Below are positions 29,211-37,984 of a stretch of 64,000 nucleotides of DNA, piece after piece. Every line of letters starts with the position of its first letter. Position 1 is the first letter of the stretch. This DNA is from Lacrimispora xylanisolvens (GTDB lineage: Bacteria > Bacillota > Clostridia > Lachnospirales > Lachnospiraceae). The position numbers and the translations under genes were made by a program. The stretch covers positions 248,001 through 312,000 of the forward strand of contig CP070896.1 of assembly GCA_017084465.1 (NCBI GenBank), read 5' to 3'. Below the pieces are notes generated by a model. That model was not told the origin of the DNA and ran no database searches. It saw only the letters and a list, made by a program, of their open reading frames with translations.

Positions 29211-29801
29211 ATGGGTCAGGGAGCAGACACAAAAGAACGGATTATGCAGGCGGCATTAGAAGAGTTTTCTCTTCATGGCTTTGAAGGCGCCCGTATGGAA
29301 AAAATCGCATCCAAAGTAGGAATTAATAAGGCTTCTCTCTATTTTTATTTTAAAAGTAAGGAACAGCTGTTTCGGGAACTTTTTGATATCATTGTAAAAA
29401 AACATTATGCTTATTTAACCAGCATTTTTCGCAAATATCAGGATCTGCCTTCCAGACAGCTTCTGTCCTCTCTATATAAAGACTATCTGGAATATCACTG
29501 GGGTAATACAGAGATGGATTTCTGGAACATGATTTACTACTACCCTCCGGAACAGATGAAAGAGGAAATTATTCATTTTACTCAGGACAGTTTTGATGTT
29601 TTTACTACTGAATTGACTTCTGTTATGGAAAAAGGCATTAAAAACGGAGAACTTCAGCCTCTGAATCCGGCTGATATGGCAACCACTTTTTACTATCTGG
29701 TCACCTGTATCACATTGTCCAGTGGTTTAATGAATTTAGAGCAGGGACTTAGCCAGATGGATTTATGCTTTCATGTGTTTTGGAATGGAATAAAAGGGTG
29801 A
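29211..29801 (+). CDS. TetR/AcrR-family transcriptional regulator
   Basis: A 196-residue regulator starting MGQGADTKERIMQAALEEFS. The N-terminal TetR helix-turn-helix is clear: MEKIASKVGINKASLYFYFKSKEQLF, about residues 29-54 (written across the recognition helix). The C-terminal half is all-helical, presumably a ligand-binding and dimer domain, and has no recognisable ligand signature. It probably controls itself and the reductase downstream; both upstream regions carry the same motif. Ligand unknown. Confidence 0.88.
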   Translation: MGQGADTKERIMQAALEEFSLHGFEGARMEKIASKVGINKASLYFYFKSKEQLFRELFDIIVKKHYAYLTSIFRKYQDLPSRQLLSSLYKDYLEYHWGNTEMDFWNMIYYYPPEQMKEEIIHFTQDSFDVFTTELTSVMEKGIKNGELQPLNPADMATTFYYLVTCITLSSGLMNLEQGLSQMDLCFHVFWNGIKG

Positions 29802-29828
29802 ATAGCCCCTTTATTTTTATCATACAAC

Positions 29829-29845
29829 CTACCAACCATTTGGTA
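29829..29845 (+). promoter_or_regulatory. Candidate TetR operator 2
   Basis: CTACCAACCATTTGGTA contains the inverted repeat TACCA / TGGTA and shares CTACCAACC(A/G)TT with operator 1. It lies about 15 bp before the AAGGAGGT ribosome site of the aldo/keto reductase. Confidence 0.5.
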
Positions 29846-29866
29846 TATTAACAAGGAGGTAATTCA

Positions 29867-30844
29867 ATGGAACAAAGATTTTTAGGAAGATCAGGTATTA
29901 AGGTAAGTCCTATGGGAATTGGCAGCTGGGCAATCGGAGGTCAGTTTTATATGGATGAAAAAATTGACGGCTATGGGCAGACAGACGACGAAACATCCAT
30001 AAAGGCAATTCAGACTGCACTGGATCTTGGCATCAATTTTATTGATACATCGGATGCATATGGGATTGGTCACAGTGAAACAGTAATTGGAAAGGCATTG
30101 GAAGAAAGAAGAAATCAGGTGGTTCTTGCCACAAAGTTCGGTTATATGGGAAATGAAGCCACCCGAACGCTGAAAGGTTATAATGTGGCTCCCGGATATA
30201 TTGAAAGAGCCTGCGAAGCTTCGATGAGGCGTTTAAAAACAGATATTATTGATTTGTATCAGCTTCATGTCTGGGAAATCGGATTGTCAGAGATGGACTG
30301 TGTCGCAGAAACCCTGGAACGTATGGTTGAGAAAGGAAAAATCAGAACGTACGGCTGGAGTACTGATTTAGTAAATGGAGCAAGGCTTTTTTCAGAAAAC
30401 TTAAATTGTTCCGCCATTCAGCATCAGTTAAATATCCTTCAGGATTCCCCTGAAATGCTCCGGCTTTGTGAAGAAAGAAATCTTGCAAGTATTAACCGTA
30501 GTCCTCTTGCCATGGGCTTTTTAAGTGGAAAATTTAATAATAACTCTGTCCTCACCTCTGATGATGTAAGAGGTGCAGGCCATTCCTGGACTGAAGATAT
30601 CTTTAAAAATGGAAGGCCTGTACCAGAAGTTTTAGAGAAACTAAGTGCAGTACGGGAAATTCTTACCAGCAACGGAAGAACCCTGGCGCAGGGGTCTCTC
30701 GCATGGATCTGGGCAAAAAGTAACGCGACCATTCCAATCCCTGGTTTTAAAACGCCGAAACAGATAATGGAAAATGCCAAAGCCATGGAATTTGGTGCGC
30801 TCACCCAGGAACAAATGATAGAAATTGACCAGCTTTTAAATTAA
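29867..30844 (+). CDS. Aldo/keto reductase
   Basis: NAD(P)H-dependent oxidoreductase of 325 residues with a TIM barrel. The catalytic tetrad is visible: Asp and Tyr in FIDTSDAYGIGHSE, Lys in VVLATKFGY and His in LYQLHVWE. The cofactor segment near the C-terminus reads IPIPGFKTPKQIMENAKAM, the AKR phosphate-binding loop. It resembles the YdbC/IolS-like AKR groups; substrate unknown. Ribosome site AAGGAGGTAATTCA. Its end overlaps by 4 bp the end of the convergent lipoprotein gene. Confidence 0.9.
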   Translation: MEQRFLGRSGIKVSPMGIGSWAIGGQFYMDEKIDGYGQTDDETSIKAIQTALDLGINFIDTSDAYGIGHSETVIGKALEERRNQVVLATKFGYMGNEATRTLKGYNVAPGYIERACEASMRRLKTDIIDLYQLHVWEIGLSEMDCVAETLERMVEKGKIRTYGWSTDLVNGARLFSENLNCSAIQHQLNILQDSPEMLRLCEERNLASINRSPLAMGFLSGKFNNNSVLTSDDVRGAGHSWTEDIFKNGRPVPEVLEKLSAVREILTSNGRTLAQGSLAWIWAKSNATIPIPGFKTPKQIMENAKAMEFGALTQEQMIEIDQLLN

Positions 30845-31960
30845 TATCCTGCTTTTACAATATCCTCTGCCTGGGCATCGGTAAGCTGTACATGATAAAA
30901 AAGATCATAAAATCCTTTTATGTCACCCTTTATATCTTCCTGATACTGCTCCGGATAAACCAGATTGCCCAGCCAGAGAATACCGATCATTCGGTTGACG
31001 GAAGGAGGATTACTCATGAAGCTGTAAGGTGCTGAGGGAATGAGATAAACATGGCCTTCCTTCACAGCATTTAATTCTGACCAGACTGAGTCCGTTGTGA
31101 TGGTCTGATAGAGAGCGTTTGAATCTGCCAGAATGATATCCGGCTGCCAGAGGAGAAGCTGTTCCATGGACACTTCACTTCCGCCTCCGCTTGATGCTTT
31201 CTCCACCTTAGCAGCATTTACAGCTCCGATCTGTTCTATTACGCGGGCATGTATAGATCCTTCTGCATTGGTGTGAAGTCCATTGTCTCCGCTTGCAAAA
31301 TAAACGGATTTCTTTTGATTTGATCCTAAGGATTCTTTAACTTCTTCCGATTTTCAATGTATTGTCACAGTAATCAGCGAGTTTTCCAGCCTGAGCCGTC
31401 TCACCTGTGATTTCTCCCAGCATCTGATAGGCTGAGCTCATGGAATTTAAGTCTGCTTCGATAAATACCACAGGTATTCCAAGCTGTTTGGACAATGTGT
31501 CCATGTCTTCCTTTACAGTCTTTTTTGCCTCTCCGATGTCGATGATCACATCCGGTTTTGCTGCAATCAAAGCTTCCATATTCAGATTGGCATTCTTCCC
31601 ATAAAATTGCCCGAACTTGGGAAGCCCCCAATATTTTTCATCAATATACTTCCTGGCACCATCTGAAAAATCTGATGCCAGACCTGCCAGCTTATCAGGA
31701 GCAACTGTGTAAAGGACGATCTGAGCCAGCGGACCAGAAGGTGCAATTTTCTGAATTTCTTCCGGCAGCGTTACCTTCCGCCCTGCAGAATCGGTAAACA
31801 CCCGTGTATTTTCTCCGGTGCTCTCTGATGATGGTGCCGTGGCAGTGATTTCAGTCTGCGCAGCTGTTGTTTCCTTAATTTCTGTCTTTTGGCAGCCATA
31901 AATCAGGAACGTGGTACAAAGTGCCGCTGTCAGAACCAAACCCCTTCTATACTTTCTCAT
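30841..31960 (-). CDS. FecB-type metal or chelate-binding lipoprotein of an ABC importer (one frame break)
   Basis: Substrate-binding protein of the TroA/BtuF superfamily. Start MRKYRRGLVLTAALC (site TGGAGGATTT) with lipobox LIYGC, so it would be a lipid-anchored lipoprotein. The two lobes are joined by a long helix; VFTDSAGRKVTLPEEIQKIA opens lobe 1 and WQPDIILADSNALYQTI is in lobe 2. The frame breaks near 31347-31349; removing one G joins CDNTLKIEEVKESLGSNQKK. About 373 residues. It is the last gene of the operon with FecCD permease and ATPase. The ligand is not evident from sequence: iron chelate, cobamide and molybdate/tungstate are all possible. Confidence 0.85.
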
Positions 31961-31990
31961 AAATCCTCCATTCTGCCTTTGAGGCAATAT

Positions 31991-32734
31991 TTATTTTTCG
32001 GTGATACGAACCGGATTACCGGCGCGGACCACTGCTTTTCGCTCTTTGTTTTTTACCAGATCTTCCAGCTTTTCTCTGTCCCGTATTAAAGTTCCTGCAA
32101 GCTCGCTGACACCAAAATCGAAAAGCCTGGGTGCCAGGGGAATACTTGGACCTACTAAAATTATTTTGGAATTCCGGGCTAAGTAAAGTAATCTTGGCAA
32201 TGTTTTATTTACCAGTGTAAATCCGGTAATAAAAACGTATTCCATGTCCTCAAGCAGAAACTCACATGCGGTATCGGGATAATCATTCTCTAACGGATCC
32301 CGCTCCAGAACAATGCAGGTACCGGCTTCCTTTAAATATTCCTCGGCATAACGGAAATGTCCGATGGTTGCAACCTTTTTACCCCTGAAATCTGTTTTAT
32401 GTGCTAAAAATGTATCTTCACCGGACAGCATGGTAATCTTACCTGTATTTTCAAGATGCTTGAGTGATTCCTGCTGATTGTAATAAGCATTTATAGCTGC
32501 TGCACCAATACTGGCCTCTGTGAAATTCCAGGATTTTATTAAGCCCGCCGCTTCTTTCCAGGACATCTCTCTCACATCATTCCCCGTGCTTTTAATGGTA
32601 CACAAAGGGTTTGTAGCTGCTGCGCCCATCCCCCCTCCTGCTGTTACCAGCGTGCAGTAAGTTCCAGTGAGATAATCGCTAACCTTTACATCGTCCGGGA
32701 TCGGCTCTATGAGACAGTCGTACAATTCCCACAT
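31991..32734 (-). CDS. DUF364/DUF4213 putative heavy-metal chelation protein
   Basis: Cytoplasmic protein of 247 residues starting MWELYDCLIEPIPDDVKVSD (site AAAGGAGGACC). It has the two-part layout of the DUF4213 (enolase-N-like, about 1-95) plus DUF364 (Rossmann-like, about 105-247) families. Typical stretches are VATIGHFRYAEEYLKEAG and VFITGFTLVNKTLPRLL. Structures of relatives suggested metal or metal-chelate binding, hence the family label; no enzyme activity is established. It overlaps the ATPase gene by 28 bp, so the two are probably translated together. Confidence 0.85.
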   Translation of the reverse strand: MWELYDCLIEPIPDDVKVSDYLTGTYCTLVTAGGGMGAAATNPLCTIKSTGNDVREMSWKEAAGLIKSWNFTEASIGAAAINAYYNQQESLKHLENTGKITMLSGEDTFLAHKTDFRGKKVATIGHFRYAEEYLKEAGTCIVLERDPLENDYPDTACEFLLEDMEYVFITGFTLVNKTLPRLLYLARNSKIILVGPSIPLAPRLFDFGVSELAGTLIRDREKLEDLVKNKERKAVVRAGNPVRITEK

Positions 32735-33513
32735 TTCTGGTCCTCCTTTCCAGGCATACATATCTTTCTGCCACTGCCTTCATCCTTATAAATATCAATC
32801 GGTACCTGATAAAGGCTCTCAAGAAGTTCTTTTGTCAATACTATAGAAGGTTCTCCCAAAGCTTTCACACTTCCATCCATCATAACCATGGCCTGGTGGG
32901 CAAAATAAAAGGCGTGCTCCGGATTATGAGTGGACATTACCACCAGATAACCTTTTTCAGATAAATTCTTTAACTCTCTCATAACTCTGATCTGATTCCC
33001 ATAATCCAGGCTGGCACAGGGTTCGTCCAGCAAAAGAATTCTGGCTTCCTGAGTAATTGCCCTTGCAATCAGCACAAGCTGCTGCTCACCGCCGCTCAGC
33101 TGACTGTAAATCCGGTCCTTTAACCCTTCAATCCCTATCATTTTCAGTGCCTTTAAGGCTTTTTCTCTCTCCCTTTTTCCAGGAGAGCCAAACAGGGACA
33201 ACGATGCTGCGGTCCCCATCATGACCATATCAATCACTGGATAAGAAAATACAAAATTATGATTCTGTGGAATATATGCAATTTTTTTAGCAAGCTCCCG
33301 TTCCGAATAATCGTTCAGCCTTATATCATCAATGAGAATTCTCCCTTGAAAGCCCTTTAAAAAACCCAGGATACAGCGAAACAAGGTACTCTTGCCTGCC
33401 CCATTTTTTCCAAGAACACAGATTAACTGTCCCCCTTCTAGTGTAAAAGAGGTTCTTTTTAAAACCGGATGCTTTTGATAGGAAAATTCCAGATCCTTAA
33501 TCATCAGTTCCAT
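32707..33513 (-). CDS. ABC transporter ATP-binding protein, FecE/FepC type
   Basis: Drives import through the FecCD permease. The 268-residue ATPase shows Walker A VLGKNGAGKSTLFR, Q-loop IPQNHNFVF, signature LSGGEQQLVLIARA, Walker B RILLLDEPCASLD and the H-loop MSTHNPEH. The LiHQ linker pattern and size match type II importers for siderophores, haem, B12 and, in Haemophilus MolBCA, molybdate. The C-terminal tail CMPGKEDQKCGNC is Cys-rich and extends past the usual end. It lies 12 bp after the permease gene. Confidence 0.9.
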   Translation of the reverse strand: MELMIKDLEFSYQKHPVLKRTSFTLEGGQLICVLGKNGAGKSTLFRCILGFLKGFQGRILIDDIRLNDYSERELAKKIAYIPQNHNFVFSYPVIDMVMMGTAASLSLFGSPGKREREKALKALKMIGIEGLKDRIYSQLSGGEQQLVLIARAITQEARILLLDEPCASLDYGNQIRVMRELKNLSEKGYLVVMSTHNPEHAFYFAHQAMVMMDGSVKALGEPSIVLTKELLESLYQVPIDIYKDEGSGRKICMPGKEDQKCGNCTTVS

Positions 33514-33525
33514 AATTTCCTCCCT

Positions 33526-34542
33526 TTAAAGCCTGTTCCCTTCCTTTAAAATCAGATACAGGAAAAATGGTGCGCCTACAAACGCGGTCAGAATCCCAAT
33601 GGGTATCTCACTGGTTGTAATCAGTCTTGCAACGTTATCTACAATCAGCAGGAAGCTTCCTCCGATTAAAAGTGAAGCTGGCAAAAGTCTCCTGTAATCA
33701 CTGCCAACCAGCATACGGGCCAGATGAGGGACTACCAGTCCCACCCAGCCGATTAAACCACTTACGGATACGGATGCAGATGTAATGAGGGTGGCTCCAA
33801 GTACAACTGCCAGCCTGAGCCGCCCAGTATGAATGCCCATACTCCTTGCCTCTTCATCCCCCAGGCTTAATATATTGATTCTCCATCTGAGAAGATAAAT
33901 AGGGATAATGCCCAATATAATCCATGGAGCCGCAAAGAAAACATCCTTCTGGCGAATGGACGCAAGGCTTCCCATAAGCCAGTATGTAATCACTGGAAGT
34001 GTATTGGTGGGATCTGCTACAAGCTTGATGAAGGAGACCGCTGCATTGGCAAGAGAACTAACCATAATGCCGGAAAGCACCAGTCCCAATACCTGATTAT
34101 AAGGAACACGGCTGCTTACAATGCACACAATCCCAACAGCAGATAAACCGAAGATAAATGCGCATAAGGAAACGCCTCCATATCCCAGAGAAAAAAACAA
34201 TCCGAAAGCCGCCCCAAATCCAGCGCCTGATGATGCTCCCAGGACATCTGGAGAAACCATAGGATTCTTAAAGATACCCTGATAAGCTGCTCCGGCAAAG
34301 GAAAGTCCTGCACCAATCAGTGCCGCCATCAATACTCTCGGGAGCCGGACATTAAAAATAACCGTTTCGACCTGTGACGGCCAGGTTACTTCAATGGGAA
34401 AAACCCGTGACAGCAGGACTTTCACCAGTATCGCCGGGTAAACAGGATAACGTCCCAGAAGGAACGAACCAAAAAAGCTAACCACAAAAACCACACCAAT
34501 CATAAAAAGCCGATTGTTATAACGTTTCTCCCTGCCTTCCAC
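33526..34542 (-). CDS. FecCD-family ABC transporter permease
   Basis: Membrane subunit of a type II ABC importer, probably a homodimer, with about ten transmembrane helices over 338 residues. FecCD hallmarks are LPRVLMAALIGAGLSFAGAAYQ, the GASSGAGFGAAF stretch, and the coupling-helix region around GFIGWVGLVVPH (here GLIGWVGLVVPHLARML), followed by TSEIPIGILTAFVGAPFF. Starts 4 bp from the NTPase stop. Same operon as the ATPase, DUF364 protein and lipoprotein. Confidence 0.92.
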   Translation of the reverse strand: MEGREKRYNNRLFMIGVVFVVSFFGSFLLGRYPVYPAILVKVLLSRVFPIEVTWPSQVETVIFNVRLPRVLMAALIGAGLSFAGAAYQGIFKNPMVSPDVLGASSGAGFGAAFGLFFSLGYGGVSLCAFIFGLSAVGIVCIVSSRVPYNQVLGLVLSGIMVSSLANAAVSFIKLVADPTNTLPVITYWLMGSLASIRQKDVFFAAPWIILGIIPIYLLRWRINILSLGDEEARSMGIHTGRLRLAVVLGATLITSASVSVSGLIGWVGLVVPHLARMLVGSDYRRLLPASLLIGGSFLLIVDNVARLITTSEIPIGILTAFVGAPFFLYLILKEGNRL

Positions 34543-34545
34543 TTT

Positions 34546-35143
34546 TTAAATCCCTTCTCTTAGATATTTTAGAATTTTCTCCCTGACTGCCTCCTCATCC
34601 TTACGGTGATAGGTCAACAGCTGATTGTGGGGACTTATTTTAACAGATTCTTCCAGCTCATCACGCAAACGGAAAGCAAAAGGGTTTCCACCATTGCGGG
34701 CCATCATCATTGCAAAATTATTCCGGCTCTTAATAACCCCAATACAGGGCTTTGATCCATTTATGCAGGCGTAAACCGCTTCCATAAACTCAGGAATCAA
34801 AAGTTCCACTCCACCAATCTCATCCATTAGAATCAGCTTATGATCTCCATGGCTGGTAAGGAGTTTTCTGCCTTCCTTTTGAAATACTTCCGGATATGAC
34901 ACCATTCCTTCTATTGTACGTCTAAGAAAGATATTGGTAAGTCCTTCCTCATAGCACACTTTAGGTTCCCACTCCTCTTTTGCAGATGCCAGGCGGAAAC
35001 CGACGGTATCCCCACTTTTATTCACCAGCCGTTGGGAAAAAAATCCGCCTGTAGCAGCCCGATATGGCTTCAGACACTGAAAGAAGTGTTGTCTTGCCCT
35101 CTCCCGAATCTCCAGTTAAAAAAAGACTTTTTCCCTGTTTCAT
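34546..35143 (-). CDS. THEP1-type nucleoside-triphosphatase (one frame break)
   Basis: A P-loop NTPase of the NTPase_1/THEP1 family, about 198 residues after repair. The start MKQGKSLFLTGDSGEGKTT holds Walker A; GGFFSQRLVNKSGDTVGF is the second family motif and LILMDEIGGVEL is Walker B. The frame breaks near 35087-35091; removing one T joins TTLLQCLKPYRAATGG. The ATG shares bases with the stop of the preceding gene (TAATG), so the two are translationally coupled. THEP1 enzymes hydrolyse NTPs in vitro and their cellular role is unclear; here it may prepare nucleotides or act as a chaperone for the metal or cofactor pathway of this operon (inference). Confidence 0.8.
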
Positions 35144-36071
35144 TACAAGCCCTCCTTAAAGTATTTTAGAAACAGTTCTTCTGCCTTTTCTTTTAACTCT
35201 TTTTCCAGTGCCATATAGTTTTCCATCAAAGCCAATGCCTTGGGCGTAAGCTGGGAAAATCCCCCCTCTGATCCACCTGACTGTGTAATTAAAAGCGGAT
35301 ACCCCAGCTGGTTTTCTGCGTTTTTTAACAGTTTGAAACCCTTGCTGTAAGACATATTCATCTGGCGGCATGCGGTCTGCATTGACCCGGCATGCTCAAT
35401 CAGCCTGAGAAACTGCGCCATGTCGGGGCCAAAAAACGCTTCATCTAATTCAAAAGACAGACTGACTGCGGGATGGACCACAGTCTGTCCTACAGCTGGA
35501 TATCTGACAGCATCGATATGTGTTTCGACCGCTTCGATGATTCCTTTATCGTTCACCGGGATTTCCTGCATCAGTCCATCTACTTTTACCTGTCTCAGAG
35601 CCCCTCCCAGTCCTCTTTCCCCCCCCGGTATGAGAGCAGGGCCGGAATCAGTTCTTTATGAATCATAACTGGATGTCCCCTTCTTCCATCATATACCGGA
35701 CAAGAGGCTTTCCCATTGCATTTCATAATAGTTTTAATTGTATCGGGAAGAAGCAATGGGAATTTAGGTGGAAGAATTAAAATTCTGTCACACAGATCCT
35801 CTATGTAGCGAAGACCCATTTCAATGCTGTCAAACATCTGGGAGTTTTCGTACTCCTCATTTCTTAAGCATATCACCCGTAATTTGGAAATGTGCTTTTC
35901 TACTTCCCTGGCATCCTGGCCAGTAATCACCACAATGGGATCAACACCGCACTGCTTTAATGTCACTATGATCTTTCTGATCACTGTAGTATGGCCAATT
36001 GGCAGCAACGGACTAAATCCATTGGCAGAATGATTATTGCCTGCTGCAGTAATAACAGCACCTGTCTTCAA
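35143..36071 (-). CDS. MobA/MocA-like NTP transferase fused to a ModE/LysR-type winged helix (one frame break)
   Basis: Residues 1-160 form a nucleotidyltransferase of the MobA/MocA type: ITAAGNNHSANGFSPLLPIG is the modified Rossmann nucleotide loop, and RILILPPKFPLLLPDTI and RRGHPVMI are the usual later motifs. After a short linker the C-terminal part is a ModE/LysR-like winged helix (LIEHAGSMQTACRQMNMSYS). The two halves are out of frame by one base at an eight-G tract (35618-35625); a repaired frame reads SYRGGERGLGGALRQVKVDG. Start TTG at 36071 after TAGGAGG. The layout recalls NTP transferases annotated as DVU_1551 family; the exact substrate is unknown. Confidence 0.78.
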
Positions 36072-36118
36072 ATTAATTCCTCCTACCGTTATATTTTTAA
36101 AAACATTACGCTATCCTG

Positions 36119-36147
36119 ATTATAATTGATTGGAAAATATTTGTAAA
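36119..36147 (-). promoter_or_regulatory. Promoter of the metal/cofactor operon
   Basis: Minus-strand TTTACA (36142-36147), 17-bp spacer, TATAAT (36119-36124). It lies just after the terminator of the NlpC/P60 gene and about 50 bp before the TTG start of the fused gene; it would drive all six genes down to 30841. Confidence 0.75.
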
Positions 36148-36161
36148 CCCGAAAAAGACGC

Positions 36162-36195
36162 AAAAAACCCGGAACGAATATAAATTCGTTCCGGG
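36162..36195 (-). terminator. Intrinsic terminator after the NlpC/P60 gene
   Basis: Perfect 12-bp inverted repeat CCCGGAACGAAT / ATTCGTTCCGGG with a 4-nt loop and, on the minus strand, GTTTTTTG after it. Confidence 0.9.
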
Positions 36196-36201
36196 ATACT
36201 A

Positions 36202-37794
36202 TTAATCTCCCACCATATTTCTTATCTTCACAGGAGTACGGTAATTCCATGTGGAAATCTTTATTCCGCTTCTCCTGCTGGCAGCATGAACAATCTGTCC
36301 GTTACCGATATACATGGCAACATGATTAATCTTTCCGCCGCTGCTGGCATAGAAGAGCAGATCGCCAGGCTTCATCTCTGCTGATTTAACCGCTTTTCCC
36401 ATACCTGCCTGGGATCCGGAATAATGAGGAAGACCTACGCCAAATTTTGAATAGATAGACATGGTAAATCCAGAGCAGTCCGCTCCTTTGGTCAGGCTTG
36501 TTCCACCCCATACATAGGGATTGCCTAAAAACTGAAGGGCATAATTAACGATCTGGGTTCGTAAGGAAGACTGGGCATTGGCTTTCTCTTCCAGAGGCGA
36601 GAATTTGATTGCTTCCGGCAGCGCATATCGTACATCGACGTAATCGGTAGATACAAAAGCACTGCTGTTTTCTTCCAGCTCGATTTCGATCCAGCCATCT
36701 ATCTGCTTTAATACAGGATATTTCTCGTTGTTGGAAATCTGTGTCCAGATCTTGGCATCGGTAGATGGTTCTGTTCTGGCATTGAGCATGTCAGTATTGA
36801 CCACTGCCATCAGTTCAGCCACCTGCATGGCCTCATCCTTTGCTGCCTGACCGGTGAGAATAAAATCTGACTTCACATAACCGGTTACTTTTCCGGACTG
36901 GATCTTATACCAGCCATCACTGGTTGTCTCCAGAATATTGCCGGCCGCCTTACTTGGCATCTTGGCAATAATCTTTCCGTTCTCACTAGGTTCTTCCCTG
37001 ACGTTTAAGTAATTATCCACATCGGAGATACCGATATTTTTATAAAAGTTAAAGACCATGGCCTTTAAATCCAGCTTTCTGGCTTCATTCATGGAGTATT
37101 CCAGTTTTACGTAGTCGGAAGACAGATATCCAGTGGGAATCTGCACCCAGCCATCGGTCTGACCCACTACTTCATACCGTTCATCGGTCAGTGCCTGTCC
37201 TACTACATCTGAGTCCTTAGACGGGTCTTTTCTGATATTTAAATTGTCAGTCTGCACCACTGCTCTTAATTTTACCAGATCCTGTGCCTTCTTCTTAGCT
37301 TCTTCTCCGGTAATTACAAACTCGGAAGTAATATAACCTTCAATACCGCCGGAGGAGATCCGGTACCAGCCCTGCTTGGTATCCTCTAAAATATCACAGG
37401 CACTGTCTCCCTGCAGCTTTCCAATTACATCTGCCTCTGTCCCTGGTTCTTTTCGGACGTTTAAATATCCGCTTACCTGGACGATACCAAGATTTTTATA
37501 AGAATTAATAACATCTTCCTTCTCTTTTGCTTCCTCTGCGCTCTTCTGTGATTCCTTTTCCGCTGTATCATCAGCAGCCTTTGTTTCAACTGCAAGTGCT
37601 TCCGAACCTGTGGCTGCTACCGGCTTTGCACCCTTTTGCCTGTTTGCAGTAATTCCTGCTGCACCTGCAACAGACACCAGGAGAATTGCAGAACCTGCGA
37701 GTATTAAAATCTTTTTATAATCATTCTTATTACGGTTTTTTTTGGCTTTATCCAAACGGATTATGTAATCTTTTTTCTCGTTGTTATTTTCCAT
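36202..37794 (-). CDS. Secreted SH3-domain NlpC/P60 cell-wall hydrolase
   Basis: Likely D-gamma-glutamyl-meso-DAP endopeptidase of the wall. A short cytoplasmic basic segment and one signal or anchor helix (about 35-55, ILILAGSAILLVSVAGAAG) precede four bacterial SH3 domains (about 95-160, 175-230, 250-325, 330-395). Each carries the LN(V/I/A)R motif, for instance GYLNVRKEP and DNLNIRKDP. The C-terminal NlpC/P60 domain (about 415-530) has Cys in GADCSGFTMS, His in INHVAMYIG and polar third residue His in IVHAASRR. Start MENNNEKKDY at 37794 after GGAGAGAG. 530 residues. Single-gene unit with its own terminator. Confidence 0.93.
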   Translation of the reverse strand: MENNNEKKDYIIRLDKAKKNRNKNDYKKILILAGSAILLVSVAGAAGITANRQKGAKPVAATGSEALAVETKAADDTAEKESQKSAEEAKEKEDVINSYKNLGIVQVSGYLNVRKEPGTEADVIGKLQGDSACDILEDTKQGWYRISSGGIEGYITSEFVITGEEAKKKAQDLVKLRAVVQTDNLNIRKDPSKDSDVVGQALTDERYEVVGQTDGWVQIPTGYLSSDYVKLEYSMNEARKLDLKAMVFNFYKNIGISDVDNYLNVREEPSENGKIIAKMPSKAAGNILETTSDGWYKIQSGKVTGYVKSDFILTGQAAKDEAMQVAELMAVVNTDMLNARTEPSTDAKIWTQISNNEKYPVLKQIDGWIEIELEENSSAFVSTDYVDVRYALPEAIKFSPLEEKANAQSSLRTQIVNYALQFLGNPYVWGGTSLTKGADCSGFTMSIYSKFGVGLPHYSGSQAGMGKAVKSAEMKPGDLLFYASSGGKINHVAMYIGNGQIVHAASRRSGIKISTWNYRTPVKIRNMVGD

Positions 37795-37934
37795 TCTGTA
37801 TTCTCTCTCCATCCTCATATATTCATCGGTTTACCGACTCAGATTATGAGCTTATCTGCTACAGTATATCACAATTTATTACATTTTGCGACAGAAGAGT
37901 TTCAAAAAATTATTAAGATTGTGTTACAAACCAA

Positions 37935-37977
37935 TTAAAAAACAGGATCAGTGAATTTCACCCCACTGAGTCCTGTT
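37935..37977 (-). terminator. Intrinsic terminator of the TrpXYZ-like operon
   Basis: Inverted repeat AACAGGACTCAGTG / CACTGATCCTGTT on the minus strand (one bulged base) followed by TTTTAATT, 8 bp after the ATPase stop at 37985. Confidence 0.8.
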
Positions 37978-37984
37978 AATCATT

